Shown: positions 1 to 7,757 of the stretch, piece after piece
Layout: each line of letters begins with the position of its first letter
How positions within the stretch are numbered: position 1 is the first letter of the stretch
Source: CS4-C045 sp964347545
GTDB lineage: Bacteria > Planctomycetota > Planctomycetia > Pirellulales > UBA7805
NCBI GenBank assembly: GCA_964347545.1
Contig: CAYFZZ010000184.1
Location: 1-9,339 of the forward strand
DNA: 9,339 bases
Reading direction: 5' to 3'
Made by a program: the position numbers and the translations under genes
Notes under the pieces: generated by a model
Seen by the model: only the letters and a program-made list of their open reading frames with translations
Told to the model about the DNA's origin: nothing
Databases searched by the model: none

Positions 1-1725
1 AGCGGCCCCCTCCTCCTGCTGGGACTGCGGCTGGCCCTGTTCCTCGCCGGCGGTGTCGTGGGCTGGCTGCTCAGCCCACCCCTCAACGGACTCCTGGGCG
101 TCTTCTTCGGCGGGTTCAATCGGGTGTTCGATTTTGCCACCAGCGGCTACACCCTGGTCATCCAAGGGATGGTCCGCCGCGTGCTGGTCGTGCTGGTCGT
201 CTTCGGCGGACTGGTGGCCCTGACCGGCTGGAGCTTCACCCGCCTGCCCACCGGCTTTCTCCCCACCGAGGACCAGGGTTACTGCTTTGTCAACGTCCAG
301 CTGCCCGATGCGGCGTCGCTGCAGCGGACCAACGTGGTGATGGACAAACTGGACGAGATCATCCGGGACACGCCCGGAGTGGCGGATTGGGTCTCCATCT
401 CAGGCTTCTCGCTGCTCAGCGGCAACAACGGGTCCAACCTGGGGCTGGTCGCGGTCGTGTACAAGCCCTGGGAAGAACGCGTCACGGACGAGGAGAGCCA
501 GGAGGGCATTCTGGCTCACCTCCGCAGCAAATTTACTCAGGTCGAAGAGGCCATCTGCTTCGCCTTCGTCCCCCCCTCCATCGACGGACTGGGAAATGCC
601 GGCGGCTTTCAAATGCAGCTGCAGGACCGGCGCAAAATCGGACTCGAGGAAATGCAGCGGGCCACCGAAGAATTGATCGCCGATGCCAGCGGTCAGTCCG
701 GACTGGCCGCCCTCAACACCACCTTCCGAGCCAGTGTGCCCCAGCTGTTTGTCGATATCGACCGCACTAAGGTGATGGAAAAAGGCGTTCCCCTGCAGAC
801 CGTCTTCAATACCTTGCAAGCCTACCTGGGATCGGCGTACGTCAATGACTTCAACAAGTTCGACCGCACCTGGCAGGTCCGCGCCCAGGCAGGGCAACAA
901 TTCCGTTCCCAGCCCGAAGATATCTTGAACCTGAAGGTCCGCAACGACGCCGGCGCCATGCTGCCCCTGGGCACCCTGGTCGACGTCCAGGAGACGTTTG
1001 GCGCTCAGGCCATCCAGCGTTACAACCTCTATCCCAGCGCTCAAGTCAACGGGGAACCCGCCCCCGGATACAGCTCGGGGCAGGCCATGGGCCTGATGGA
1101 ACAGATCGCCAGGTCGAAGAACCTGGCCTTCGAGTGGACGGGCATGTCGTATCAGGAGCAACAATTGCGCGACGCGACACAGCTAACACAAAACTCAGCC
1201 TTCATCCTCACCCTCTCGGTGGTCTTCGTGTTCCTGGTCCTGGCCGCCCAGTACGAAAGCTGGACCAGCCCGGCGGCCGTGATCTCCGTGGTCCCCCTGG
1301 CCGCCCTGGGGGTCGTGATTGCCGTCGCCGTGGCCCGAGCGGATATCAACGTCTACAGCCAGATCGGGCTGGTGCTGCTGGTCGCCCTGGCCAGCAAGAA
1401 CGCGATTTTGATTGTGGAGTTTGCCAGCGAGCAGCGGGAGGCCGGGTTGGGGATCCGCGAAGCGGCCGCCCAAGCGGCTCAGCTGCGTTTCCGAGCGATC
1501 CTGATGACGGCCTTCTCGTCCATCCTGGGCTTCATGCCGCTGCTGGTCGCCAGCGGCGCCGGGGCGGCCAGCCGCATCGCCGTCGGCCTGGCCGTCGTCG
1601 GCGGCATGATCGCCGCCACCTTCTTCTCCCTGCTGTTCGTCCCCTCCTTCTTCGTCGTCTTCCGCACCCTGGGCGAATGGGGCGGCGGATCGTCACAACC
1701 GCCGGCCGACCAGGCCGACACGTAA
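1..1725 (+). CDS. RND efflux pump inner-membrane permease, AcrB/HAE1 type (C-terminal part)
   Basis: The frame is open at base 1 with no start, so the gene begins upstream; 574 residues up to a TAA are visible, about the second half of a ~1050-residue RND permease. The family forms trimers that use proton flux to export drugs, solvents or other compounds with a periplasmic adaptor and an outer-membrane channel. Seen: hydrophobic N-terminal segments (residues 1-80), then TGFLPTEDQGYCFVNVQLP, matching the start of the second periplasmic porter region (residues ~85-105); the porter and docking region to about residue 390; and five C-terminal membrane helices. The ALASKNAILIVEFASE motif (residues ~460-475) carries the proton-relay lysine equivalent to AcrB Lys940, and ILMTAFSSILGFMPLL follows. 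The paired aspartates of the relay lie upstream of the window. The next gene is convergent, so adaptor or channel partners must be upstream. Family assignment is secure; substrate is unknown. Confidence 0.96.
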   Translation, partial: SGPLLLLGLRLALFLAGGVVGWLLSPPLNGLLGVFFGGFNRVFDFATSGYTLVIQGMVRRVLVVLVVFGGLVALTGWSFTRLPTGFLPTEDQGYCFVNVQLPDAASLQRTNVVMDKLDEIIRDTPGVADWVSISGFSLLSGNNGSNLGLVAVVYKPWEERVTDEESQEGILAHLRSKFTQVEEAICFAFVPPSIDGLGNAGGFQMQLQDRRKIGLEEMQRATEELIADASGQSGLAALNTTFRASVPQLFVDIDRTKVMEKGVPLQTVFNTLQAYLGSAYVNDFNKFDRTWQVRAQAGQQFRSQPEDILNLKVRNDAGAMLPLGTLVDVQETFGAQAIQRYNLYPSAQVNGEPAPGYSSGQAMGLMEQIARSKNLAFEWTGMSYQEQQLRDATQLTQNSAFILTLSVVFVFLVLAAQYESWTSPAAVISVVPLAALGVVIAVAVARADINVYSQIGLVLLVALASKNAILIVEFASEQREAGLGIREAAAQAAQLRFRAILMTAFSSILGFMPLLVASGAGAASRIAVGLAVVGGMIAATFFSLLFVPSFFVVFRTLGEWGGGSSQPPADQADT

Positions 1726-2025
1726 CGGGTGGTCAGGACGAACCACGCCGAATCCGCGGTTCGCGGGCTGAAGATTGAGCGTCGAGGAACCGCTCGCGGG
1801 CCGTCCGCCTCAGCCACGGGACGACGAGCGCCGCGAGCATCACTCACCAGGCCCGCGGGTGGATCCCCTGGGGGGCGACAAGTATGGATCATGCCGGCCT
1901 ACCCCCTGCGCCCCCACCCCCATACCGTTCCCTGGATGAACGGTCTGGTCGTCAACCGCGGAGCGGTGACGGGAAAAAGCCTGGGTGCCGGCCGGAACTG
2001 CCTGCCCCGCCTGGCCCCGCACCGC
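1726..2025. other. Intergenic gap between convergent genes
   Basis: Three hundred bases separate the RND permease stop from the receptor stop. The frames crossing it (for example 1729-2049 plus) are arginine- and proline-rich translations with no recognisable domain. A GCGGTTC/GAACCGC pair (1756-1762 with 1787-1793) is too widely spaced to mean much. The only compact structure is the hairpin at 1924-1944. Confidence 0.6.
1924..1944. terminator. Weak hairpin, possible bidirectional transcription end
   Basis: ACCGTTC (1924-1930) and GAACGGT (1938-1944) form a perfect 7-bp stem around a 7-base loop, in the gap between two convergent genes where terminators are expected. Neither side has a T-run, so it is not a canonical intrinsic terminator and may be chance. 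Confidence 0.25.
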
Positions 2026-4218
2026 TTACCAGTCCCAGGTGTAGCCTAGCCGAGCGGTAAAGCCGGTGCCCAGCACGCCCGAACCGTGTACCTGGTAGGG
2101 TTGGTCCGTGATGTTCTCCAGGCTGACACTGATGCGGTGCTGGTCGCAGTCGCCGAAGGCCCGCCCGTAGCGGGCATTCAGCGTGGCGAAACCGGGCGTC
2201 CCCCCGATCGGAATCCGCTCGTCGGTTACGTCCCGCACCGTGTCCAAACGATCCTGGCGGTCTGACAGCCAGGCGTAGAGGGCAAAATAGCTGTGCAGAT
2301 CCGGATCGCGCCACCGCAAGCCCAGGATGCCTTGCATCGGCGGGATGCGGCTCAGCGGAGCGCCGGTCACCCGGTTCTTGCCGTAGGTGTACCAGAAGTT
2401 TCCATAAATCGACCAGCTGCACGGCAACAGATACTCGCCGTTGAACTCGACACCTTGCACGAACGAATCCTGGTTGGCCGTGGCGAAAGTGTCCGCAGCG
2501 GCGGTGATGGAGACCATGTTGTCCTGCAGGTCAAGCCAGTACACAAAGGTCTGTGTCCGCAGTCGATCGTAGTCCGTCTTGATGCCGACCTCGTAATTGA
2601 CCGAGTGCTCGGGGGTCAGCCCCAGGCTGGGCAGGCTCTGCCCCTGTTGCAGAACGTTGGGATTGTTGGCCATCAGGTCGTCCAGGTTGGGGGCCCGAAA
2701 CCCTTCCGAGATCGAACCGACCAGGTGGACACAGGGGTGGATTTCGTAGACCAGGCCTACCTGGCCAATCCAGTCGTCGTACGATGGATTGATAAACACC
2801 TCGGTTCCATCAACGACCGGTGTGCCGGCGGTTTCGACGGCGCTGTACCGCACGCCGGCCACGGCGTCCAGGCGGTCGGTCAGCGGGACATCCCAGTTCA
2901 GAAACCAGCCGAACTGCCGGTACCAGGCGTCGTCGGGGACGATCGGCCCCGAGGCCGCTCCGCCAAAAGGCGAATCGACGTCGTCGTAATACCAGTCGAT
3001 GCCCGTCGTCAGCCGGCTGCCGCATCCTACCTCCTTGCTGGCCACCAGGCTCAAACCCACCGTCGCCACGTCGGTCTCTTGGAAACGGGTGGTGGGCACG
3101 CCGCGGGTCTGGATTTCCCGTTGGCGGTGATAGGAGGCGGTGAAGGTCAAGGCGTCCAGCTGGCCGTTCAGCGGTTCCAGTGCCTGATAACGGAGGTAAG
3201 CCAGGTCCCGCTGTTGCGGGTCGAAAAAGCGGGCGTTGCCTGCGGTATTCAGGCTGCCGCGGTCGAGCGGAAAGCCGGGGAACCGGTCGCTGCGGGGCAG
3301 GTCTTCCTGTTCGAAATGCTGCAGCGAAATGGTCAGCATCTGCAGGTTGTCCAACAGATAGTTGAATTTGATGTCCCCGGCCCATTGCTGATAGTTGGTC
3401 CCCGGTTGCCGCGAGTAGTCGCCAAAGCCCGTGTCCAGGTCGCGAGGATTGAAAAAGCTGCCACCAGCAAAGATGCCGCCACCGCCCATCCAGCCTTCGA
3501 TGTTGAGCCGCGAGTAGGAGGACGAGTTGGAGGTGTTGTAGTACTCAGTGAATTCCTCGCCGAAGAAATCGCCGCAGCAGTCTGCATATTCCCGATCTGG
3601 ACTACGCGTGACGATATTAATCACGCCCCCGATGGCGTCCGATCCCCACAGGACCGAACCCTGCCCGCGCAAGATTTCGATGTGGTCGACCATGCCCGGG
3701 TCGATGGTGTTGAAATACTGGTTGGGGCCGCGGCGGAAGATGGAGTTGTTCAGGCGGATGCCGTCCACCAGAATCAGGATCTGTTGTCCCGTCAGGCCGC
3801 GGATAAAGGGAGACGCCTGGCCGGCCGCCGTGCTCTGGATCAAAACCCCCACCTCGTTTTGCAGGGCCTGGAACATGTCCGGTGCCTGCCGCTGGCGGAT
3901 CTCCTCCAGCGAACGAATCGAGGCGGCCGCGGGAGTATCGAAGATCGACGTCGAGCTGCGGAAGATGCCGGTGTCGCCGCCGAAACCATCGCCAAACGCC
4001 TGCTGCGAGAGGCTTGGATAGCTCAGCGGCAGGGCGAACGCTGGCCGTTGGTCCTGCAGAAATAGCTCGGACGAAGGCGGCTCGGACGGCGCCTCTTGAG
4101 GTGGTCGCACCTCAATCTCGGGCAACGTCGGCTCGTCAGCCGGCCCCTGGGCGACCGCCTGCCCCGTCACCACGCTCGCGGAAACGACCAGCAGCAGACT
4201 GGCAACAAAAGTTTTCAT
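2026..4218 (-). CDS. TonB-dependent outer-membrane receptor
   Basis: A 730-residue receptor for energised uptake of a scarce ligand (iron chelate, heme, cobalamin or similar) across the outer membrane. The ATG at 4218 is chosen because it opens a clean signal peptide, MKTFVASLLLVVSASVVTGQ, with likely cleavage after AVA (residue ~23); the TTG at 4242 and ATG at 4230 would only add residues in front of it. LPEIEVRPP (residues ~32-40) is a plausible TonB box, followed by a proline-rich linker. The plug spans ~95-205 and includes ILVDGIRLNN, GPNQYFNTIDPG and IEILRGQGSVLWGSDAIGG, wording closest in memory to heme/hemoglobin and siderophore receptors. The rest reads as beta-barrel strands, ending in an aromatic signature (RLGYTWDW) as the BAM complex expects. 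It follows a TonB-family gene on the same strand. No residue settles the ligand. Stop is TAA. Confidence 0.95.
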   Translation of the reverse strand: MKTFVASLLLVVSASVVTGQAVAQGPADEPTLPEIEVRPPQEAPSEPPSSELFLQDQRPAFALPLSYPSLSQQAFGDGFGGDTGIFRSSTSIFDTPAAASIRSLEEIRQRQAPDMFQALQNEVGVLIQSTAAGQASPFIRGLTGQQILILVDGIRLNNSIFRRGPNQYFNTIDPGMVDHIEILRGQGSVLWGSDAIGGVINIVTRSPDREYADCCGDFFGEEFTEYYNTSNSSSYSRLNIEGWMGGGGIFAGGSFFNPRDLDTGFGDYSRQPGTNYQQWAGDIKFNYLLDNLQMLTISLQHFEQEDLPRSDRFPGFPLDRGSLNTAGNARFFDPQQRDLAYLRYQALEPLNGQLDALTFTASYHRQREIQTRGVPTTRFQETDVATVGLSLVASKEVGCGSRLTTGIDWYYDDVDSPFGGAASGPIVPDDAWYRQFGWFLNWDVPLTDRLDAVAGVRYSAVETAGTPVVDGTEVFINPSYDDWIGQVGLVYEIHPCVHLVGSISEGFRAPNLDDLMANNPNVLQQGQSLPSLGLTPEHSVNYEVGIKTDYDRLRTQTFVYWLDLQDNMVSITAAADTFATANQDSFVQGVEFNGEYLLPCSWSIYGNFWYTYGKNRVTGAPLSRIPPMQGILGLRWRDPDLHSYFALYAWLSDRQDRLDTVRDVTDERIPIGGTPGFATLNARYGRAFGDCDQHRISVSLENITDQPYQVHGSGVLGTGFTARLGYTWDW

Positions 4219-4351
4219 TCCCACGAGCATTTCGAATATCAAGCGAATCTGGGCCCGCGTTGAAAAGTCGCTTCCTGGCAGGCCACACGGCCCCGCACGG
4301 CAGACACGGATCTCAGGCCCGGGGCCGCACGGGACCCGGCTGTCGGGACGC

Positions 4352-4390
4352 CGGCAGATCCGTTGTAAGACCTACAATCCGGATCGGCCG
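4352..4390 (-). promoter_or_regulatory. Strong hairpin in the leader of the TonB-dependent receptor gene
   Basis: GATCCG-TTGTA (4357-4367) pairs with TACAA-TC-CGGATC (4373-4385) around a 5-base loop, with a 2-base bulge. Beyond one A/G mismatch, CGGC/GCCG (4352-4355 with 4387-4390) extends the stem to 15 pairs. It lies in the 272-base gap between the TonB-family stop and the receptor start. On the minus strand the inner arm contains TACAAC (4367-4362), a -10-like hexamer, but no good -35 is visible 17 bases upstream. It could be an operator over a receptor promoter, an attenuator, or an mRNA-processing structure. There is no T-run after it, so a simple terminator is unlikely. Confidence 0.5.
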
Positions 4391-4490
4391 CAGAATCGTT
4401 GCCACTTGAAAACTCGTCACCACGGTCGTCCAGACCGTACAAGCGGCACAGTTTACCAGCTAGCCAAAAGTCGGCCAGCGGCAGGGCCCG

Positions 4491-5330
4491 TTACGACCGG
4501 CGAAAGTGGACCGGTAACCTGGCCGACCAGGAGACCGGTCTGCCCGCCCAGGTGGCGGCGATAAACCGCCAGCGGCTGACGGCCGCCAAGGCCGCCTCGT
4601 CCAAAATCGCATGGCCACTGCTGATGGCGACCGTCAGTTCCGTCACGTCCCCCTCAGGCGAGATGGTCAGCCGCAACACCACCCGCCCATCCAGGCCTTG
4701 GCTGAGCGCCTCGGGGGGATAAACCGGGAGGGGATTGTACAGGGGCTGGGCCGGCGTCGTCTCAATTCCGACCTGGACAGGGGGCACGGGCACGACGGCC
4801 GGCCGCCGCCGATCGGCGTCCACCGCCCGCTGGGAACGCGGTACCCCTTCTTCACGCTCGACTCGCCGCGCCGCGACCGCCGGTAACTCGGCAGGTAACT
4901 TGCCGCTCGGATCCAACCGAGGATGATCTGCGGCCAGCAGATGGCGATCCACAGGAACCGGGCGCGGCGTGATCGCCGGTAACAGCTCAATCGAATACGC
5001 AGGCCCTGCGGCGGTCCACTCCTGGCGCAACTCCTGCGACCGCGGCTCGACCACCGCCGGACTCGCCTCCCAGTTGCTCAGCCGCAAACTGACCACCGCC
5101 CGCTGACCCGGCAAATGAACCTGGTCGACAGACGCCCAGACCGCCAAGCCAACCAGCAGACCGAACACGGACAGATGCAAGGTGGCTGAACTGATCCAGG
5201 CGAGGGCCCACCGCCGAGCGTCGGTGGGGCGGCGAGCGGGGGAGGGGTGAGCGGCTCGTGGTAAGGGATGGCCGGACCAACGGAGGCCGGACCCAGTCGC
5301 GGCGGTCCGGAACTGGTTCCGGCCTGCCAT
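4491..5330 (-). CDS. TonB-family energy transducer
   Basis: A 279-residue protein that would span the inner membrane and periplasm and pass proton-motive energy to TonB-dependent receptors. The N-terminus is cytoplasmic and arginine-rich. One hydrophobic segment follows (WALAWISSATLHLSVFGLLV onward, residues ~41-68), then a long proline- and charge-rich periplasmic stretch (~90-195), and a C-terminal TonB domain (~199-277) with NPLPVYPPEA, GRVVLRLTISPEGDV, SSGHAILDEAALAAVSRWRF and GRPVSW. The ATG at 5330 is preceded by GAGGTGG at Shine-Dalgarno distance. The frame stays open another ~560 bases upstream, but that stretch overlaps the preceding gene and is meaningless. Spacing to the upstream gene is 50 bases, so the two are probably co-transcribed. 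No ExbB/ExbD genes are in the window. The stop is TAA. Confidence 0.92.
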   Translation of the reverse strand: MAGRNQFRTAATGSGLRWSGHPLPRAAHPSPARRPTDARRWALAWISSATLHLSVFGLLVGLAVWASVDQVHLPGQRAVVSLRLSNWEASPAVVEPRSQELRQEWTAAGPAYSIELLPAITPRPVPVDRHLLAADHPRLDPSGKLPAELPAVAARRVEREEGVPRSQRAVDADRRRPAVVPVPPVQVGIETTPAQPLYNPLPVYPPEALSQGLDGRVVLRLTISPEGDVTELTVAISSGHAILDEAALAAVSRWRFIAATWAGRPVSWSARLPVHFRRS

Positions 5331-5380
5331 GACAACCGCCACCTCGCCCGCGAAATCTGACTGCTGTCCACGATCTTGCA

Positions 5381-6529
5381 CTACGGTCTGGCCTCCGCGG
5401 GCTGGTCCGCCTCCGGACGACAGTAGCTGATCGCCAGCAAGGCGTAACCGGTGACCAGGTTGGGGTCCCCCTCCATCCAGCGGGGATGCGTGTTGACCCA
5501 CGAACCATCCGGCTGCTGGACCGCGGCGAGGTGAGCCAGCAGTTCCTGCCGCCAGTTGTGCTTGACCCCCGCCGCATCCGCAAACTCGTCCTCCCCCAGG
5601 GCCGCCAGGGCCTTGGCGAACGTGTGGTAGTAGTAATACAGCCCCTGCTGTCCCAGCCCGGGGTTCTGGTCCAGCCGATAATTTTCGCGAATCCACTGGG
5701 TGGCGGCGGCCACGCGGGGGTCGTTGCCATCCAAACCCGCATAGATCATGCTCTTCAACCCCACGTAGGTCATCGACCCGTAACTCCGCAGCCCGCGGAC
5801 CTCCTCGTCCTCCCCCTCGGGCCACTTGGCCTGGCTGGAACCACCCGCGGCACCGGTGTAGTAAAACCCGCCGTCCGGGTTCTTCGTCGACCACTTCGTG
5901 TCGTTGTGTTCCGTCTCCAGGTTCTGGCAGCGGGAGACAAAAATCAGCGCCTTGCGGATGGCCTCGTCGTCCGGGCCCTCGCCTGCCTCGCGGAGGGCTT
6001 CGATAAACATCCCCGTGTTGGACAGGTCGGGCCGTTTGTGCTTGCCGTAACCCGCCCCGCCATGCGCGGGGCTGGAACGGTCATGACCCTCCTCGTCGTC
6101 GTTCTGAATCCCCTTGATGAACCGCTCGGCAGCCTCGATCAGCTCGGTGTGCTGGCCGGGCCGTTGGCGGTCCGCCTCGACAAAGCACATCATCGCCAGG
6201 CAGGTTTCGTAATTGCGATAGCCGCTCCCCTCGGCATACACGCCACCGTCCGGACGCACAAAGCCCTTCAAGTAACGGAGGCTCTTGGCCACCAGGGGAT
6301 CGTCGACGCTGTGGCCGGTCCGCAAGAGGCCCGTCGCGACGATGGCCGTCACGCCGGGGCCGGCGCCGGCCGAGTACGAACCGTCGGCCGCCTGGCCACG
6401 CGTCTGCAGATATTCCGTCGCCTTGGCGACCGTCTGACTGTAAAGCTCGGCCTGCGAAGGCTCGGCCGCCGCCAGCAGCCCGCCCTGGATCAACAGCCCG
6501 CCCGCCAGCACTAACCCTGGAATTCGCAT
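5381..6529 (-). CDS. Secreted toroid-fold protein (prenyltransferase/squalene-oxidase repeat family)
   Basis: A 382-residue exported protein. The ATG at 6529 has GGGGGAG seven bases upstream and begins a signal peptide (MRIPGLVLAGGLLIQGGLLA, cleavage near residue 22); a longer frame to 6640 adds only an unlikely leader. The mature part is an alpha/alpha toroid with repeated turn motifs: AADGSY (47-52), RPDGGVY (92-98), NPDGGFYY (217-224) and QQPDGSW (338-344). It also has DLSNTGMFIEAL (168-179), YGSMTYVGLKSMIYAGL (250-266) and YYYYHTFAKAL (298-308). The fold is shared by terpene cyclases, prenyltransferase beta subunits and complement-like proteins. I see no DxDD or DCTAE cyclase motif, so catalysis is doubtful and a binding or scaffold role is possible. 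It heads the likely operon with the TonB-family gene. The stop is TAG. Confidence 0.88.
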   Translation of the reverse strand: MRIPGLVLAGGLLIQGGLLAAAEPSQAELYSQTVAKATEYLQTRGQAADGSYSAGAGPGVTAIVATGLLRTGHSVDDPLVAKSLRYLKGFVRPDGGVYAEGSGYRNYETCLAMMCFVEADRQRPGQHTELIEAAERFIKGIQNDDEEGHDRSSPAHGGAGYGKHKRPDLSNTGMFIEALREAGEGPDDEAIRKALIFVSRCQNLETEHNDTKWSTKNPDGGFYYTGAAGGSSQAKWPEGEDEEVRGLRSYGSMTYVGLKSMIYAGLDGNDPRVAAATQWIRENYRLDQNPGLGQQGLYYYYHTFAKALAALGEDEFADAAGVKHNWRQELLAHLAAVQQPDGSWVNTHPRWMEGDPNLVTGYALLAISYCRPEADQPAEARP

Positions 6530-6589
6530 GGCTACGCTCCCCCTCTTCTCTCCGGGACTCGGTTTCCTGGAACACGCCTCCGCGGCGGC

Positions 6590-6632
6590 GGTCGGCGTCT
6601 GGCCGCCGCCAGCCGGCCGCCAGACGCCGACC
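6590..6632 (-). promoter_or_regulatory. 14-bp-stem hairpin in the 5' leader of the toroid-fold gene
   Basis: GGTCGGCGTCTGGC (6590-6603) and GCCAGACGCCGACC (6619-6632) are exact reverse complements, with a 15-base GC-rich loop. On the minus strand it sits 60 bases before the ATG at 6529 and ~45 bases after the proposed -10 box, so it would be in the mRNA leader. There is no T-run, so it is not a simple terminator; a stability element, attenuator or protein-binding leader is possible. Confidence 0.6.
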
Positions 6633-6675
6633 CTGGCCAATCTGCTCCACCCGCTGCGCCGGGGGCCTGCGCCTT

Positions 6676-6681
6676 ATTGTA
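6676..6681 (-). promoter_or_regulatory. Candidate -10 element for the toroid-fold/TonB genes
   Basis: The minus strand reads GCCTACAATAAGG here, with TACAAT matching five of six consensus -10 bases and standing out in a GC-rich region. No convincing -35 hexamer lies 16-18 bases upstream. It would give a leader of about 140 bases containing the 14-bp hairpin. Confidence 0.45.
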
Positions 6682-6987
6682 GGCAAACCGCGCGGCCCTG
6701 TGCGAGCAGGCAGGGGCGGCGTCCCGGCGGCGGTGTGGCCCCATGCGGCCCGACCGCCGCCGAAGGCGAGCCAAAAATTTTGCCCCAAAGCCGGCCACCG
6801 AACCGACAGGCCAGCGGTCTGGCCGCCCTGAACAGCGACCAGAAACCCCCCCGCGGGACCACGCCCTGCACCCCCCTTTCCCACGACTTTGCGCCGCGGC
6901 GGGGCCCCACCTTGGAGGCAGGCTTGGGCGACCCGCCCGCACGCGTCCGAGGGCCAGGGGGGGACCGCGATGATGCTCCTCACAGCA

Positions 6988-7026
6988 CAAACCCCGCTCA
7001 CGCGATAGATGCACGAGCGGGGTTTG
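6988..7026. terminator. Terminator-like hairpin inside a divergent intergenic region
   Basis: CAAACCCCGCTC (6988-6999) and GAGCGGGGTTTG (7015-7026) are exact 12-bp reverse complements around a 15-base loop. The GC-rich stem closes with AAA/TTT, giving a short T3 after GGGG on either strand, as in compact bidirectional terminators. The flanking genes are divergent, so it has no obvious gene to end. Confidence 0.5.
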
Positions 7027-7256
7027 CATGTGGTGGACAGCCCACATCCTGCTCCGCTGCCCCATCTGCTTGGAAACGCCGCCTCCATGCCGCGAACCGT
7101 TAATGTCCGCTTTTGCGGAAATCATGTCAATGGCGTCTGCCGCGGTTGGCCCAGCGGCGGTAGATCGCCGATCCGGATTCCGATCCGGCCAATTGCCCGC
7201 CCCCAAGGAGGAGGAACCGCAGGCAGGCGGCCGCCGTGGCCGGCCGCTCGGCGTGG

Positions 7257-7286
7257 TTGCTGGTCATGCGACCTTGCCGCTACAAT
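7257..7286 (+). promoter_or_regulatory. Sigma-70-type promoter for the 96-residue hypothetical gene
   Basis: TTGCTG (7257-7262) and TACAAT (7281-7286) are separated by 18 bases and lie 39 bases upstream of the ATG at 7325. The hexamers match four and five of six consensus positions, and orientation and spacing fit the gene. Confidence 0.55.
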
Positions 7287-7324
7287 CGGTGGGGGTAACA
7301 GCCACCCCAGGCGAGGGAATCGCT

Positions 7325-7615
7325 ATGGGAAGTGATCCCGGTGGTACGCAGCAAATCACGATTCAGCTGGACCAGCAGGGCCAGATCGTTGACCCGGCTG
7401 ATCCCCGAGCGGTGCTCCAGCGTTTGGCGTTGGAACTGAGCGACACCACGCATCTGCCGCTGGAGGTCGGTCATGTCCAGCGGGCCTTGCAACTGGCGGT
7501 GCAGGCCGAGGCCATCTCGGCGGGGGCTCAGCCCATCCTCTGCGACGCCAACCTGACGGCCACACTGACGCCCTTTGCCCGGACAGCCTTTCAAGACGCG
7601 GACCGACCCGCCTGA
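7325..7615 (+). CDS. Small hypothetical protein (96 residues)
   Basis: I do not recognise this protein. The ATG at 7325 is preferred over an upstream in-frame start at 7028 because it follows a promoter-like pair and GAGGG eight to nine bases upstream; the upstream extension is rich in arginine and glycine and would start before the promoter. The protein is acidic, glutamine- and leucine-rich and has no signal peptide or membrane segment. It begins with a short beta-like stretch (ITIQLDQQGQIV), then two likely helices (RAVLQRLALEL, residues ~28-38, and HVQRALQLAVQAEAI, ~50-64), and has one cysteine (residue 73). It ends in TGA and faces the next gene convergently across 142 bases. Confidence 0.6.
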   Translation: MGSDPGGTQQITIQLDQQGQIVDPADPRAVLQRLALELSDTTHLPLEVGHVQRALQLAVQAEAISAGAQPILCDANLTATLTPFARTAFQDADRPA

Positions 7616-7757
7616 TCCGCTCGGCCGTCAGGCGCTGGATCCCATCAGGCACCAGCTATCATCGCGGGATGCCGTGGGCCCAAGCGGAAAGATTCTCGGC
7701 TTTGCCCTCACGCCCGCGGTCCGGAAAGGGGGCGCCTGGGCAGCCGGCAGATGCCGC

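Larger units (their letters stand above)
6530..7324. other. Divergent intergenic region
   Basis: About 795 bases separate two divergent starts. It holds a leader and promoter for the minus-strand toroid-fold gene (6530 to ~6681), a terminator-like hairpin (6988-7026), a small TCCGC-TTTT-GCGGA hairpin (7106-7119) and the promoter of the plus-strand gene (7257-7286). The stretch 6690-6985 is GC-rich with one AT-rich patch (CAAAAATTTTG near 6775-6785). I recognise no tRNA or protein there; the frames crossing it (for example 6674-6910 minus) are proline/arginine/glycine-rich shadows. Confidence 0.6.

Noticed and set aside
400..1164. 254-residue open frame on the minus strand opposite the RND permease
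   Set aside because: It is antisense to a clear RND permease with no recognisable motif.
2293..4065. 590-residue open frame on the plus strand opposite the receptor gene
   Set aside because: It is a shadow of a GC-biased gene; no domain, no start context, and the minus-strand receptor is unambiguous.
4243..4490. Possible cobalamin riboswitch before the TonB-dependent receptor
   Set aside because: Fragments such as GCCAGGA-like text are present, but the B12-box and the ordered conserved core are not.
5331..5894. Upstream extension of the TonB-family reading frame to 467 residues
   Set aside because: It overlaps the well-supported toroid-fold gene in another frame, is glycine/arginine-rich without a domain, and the ATG at 5330 has a ribosome-binding site.
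7028..7324. N-terminal extension of the 96-residue gene to 195 residues
   Set aside because: It would start upstream of the likely promoter, and its composition is that of a noncoding GC-rich frame.
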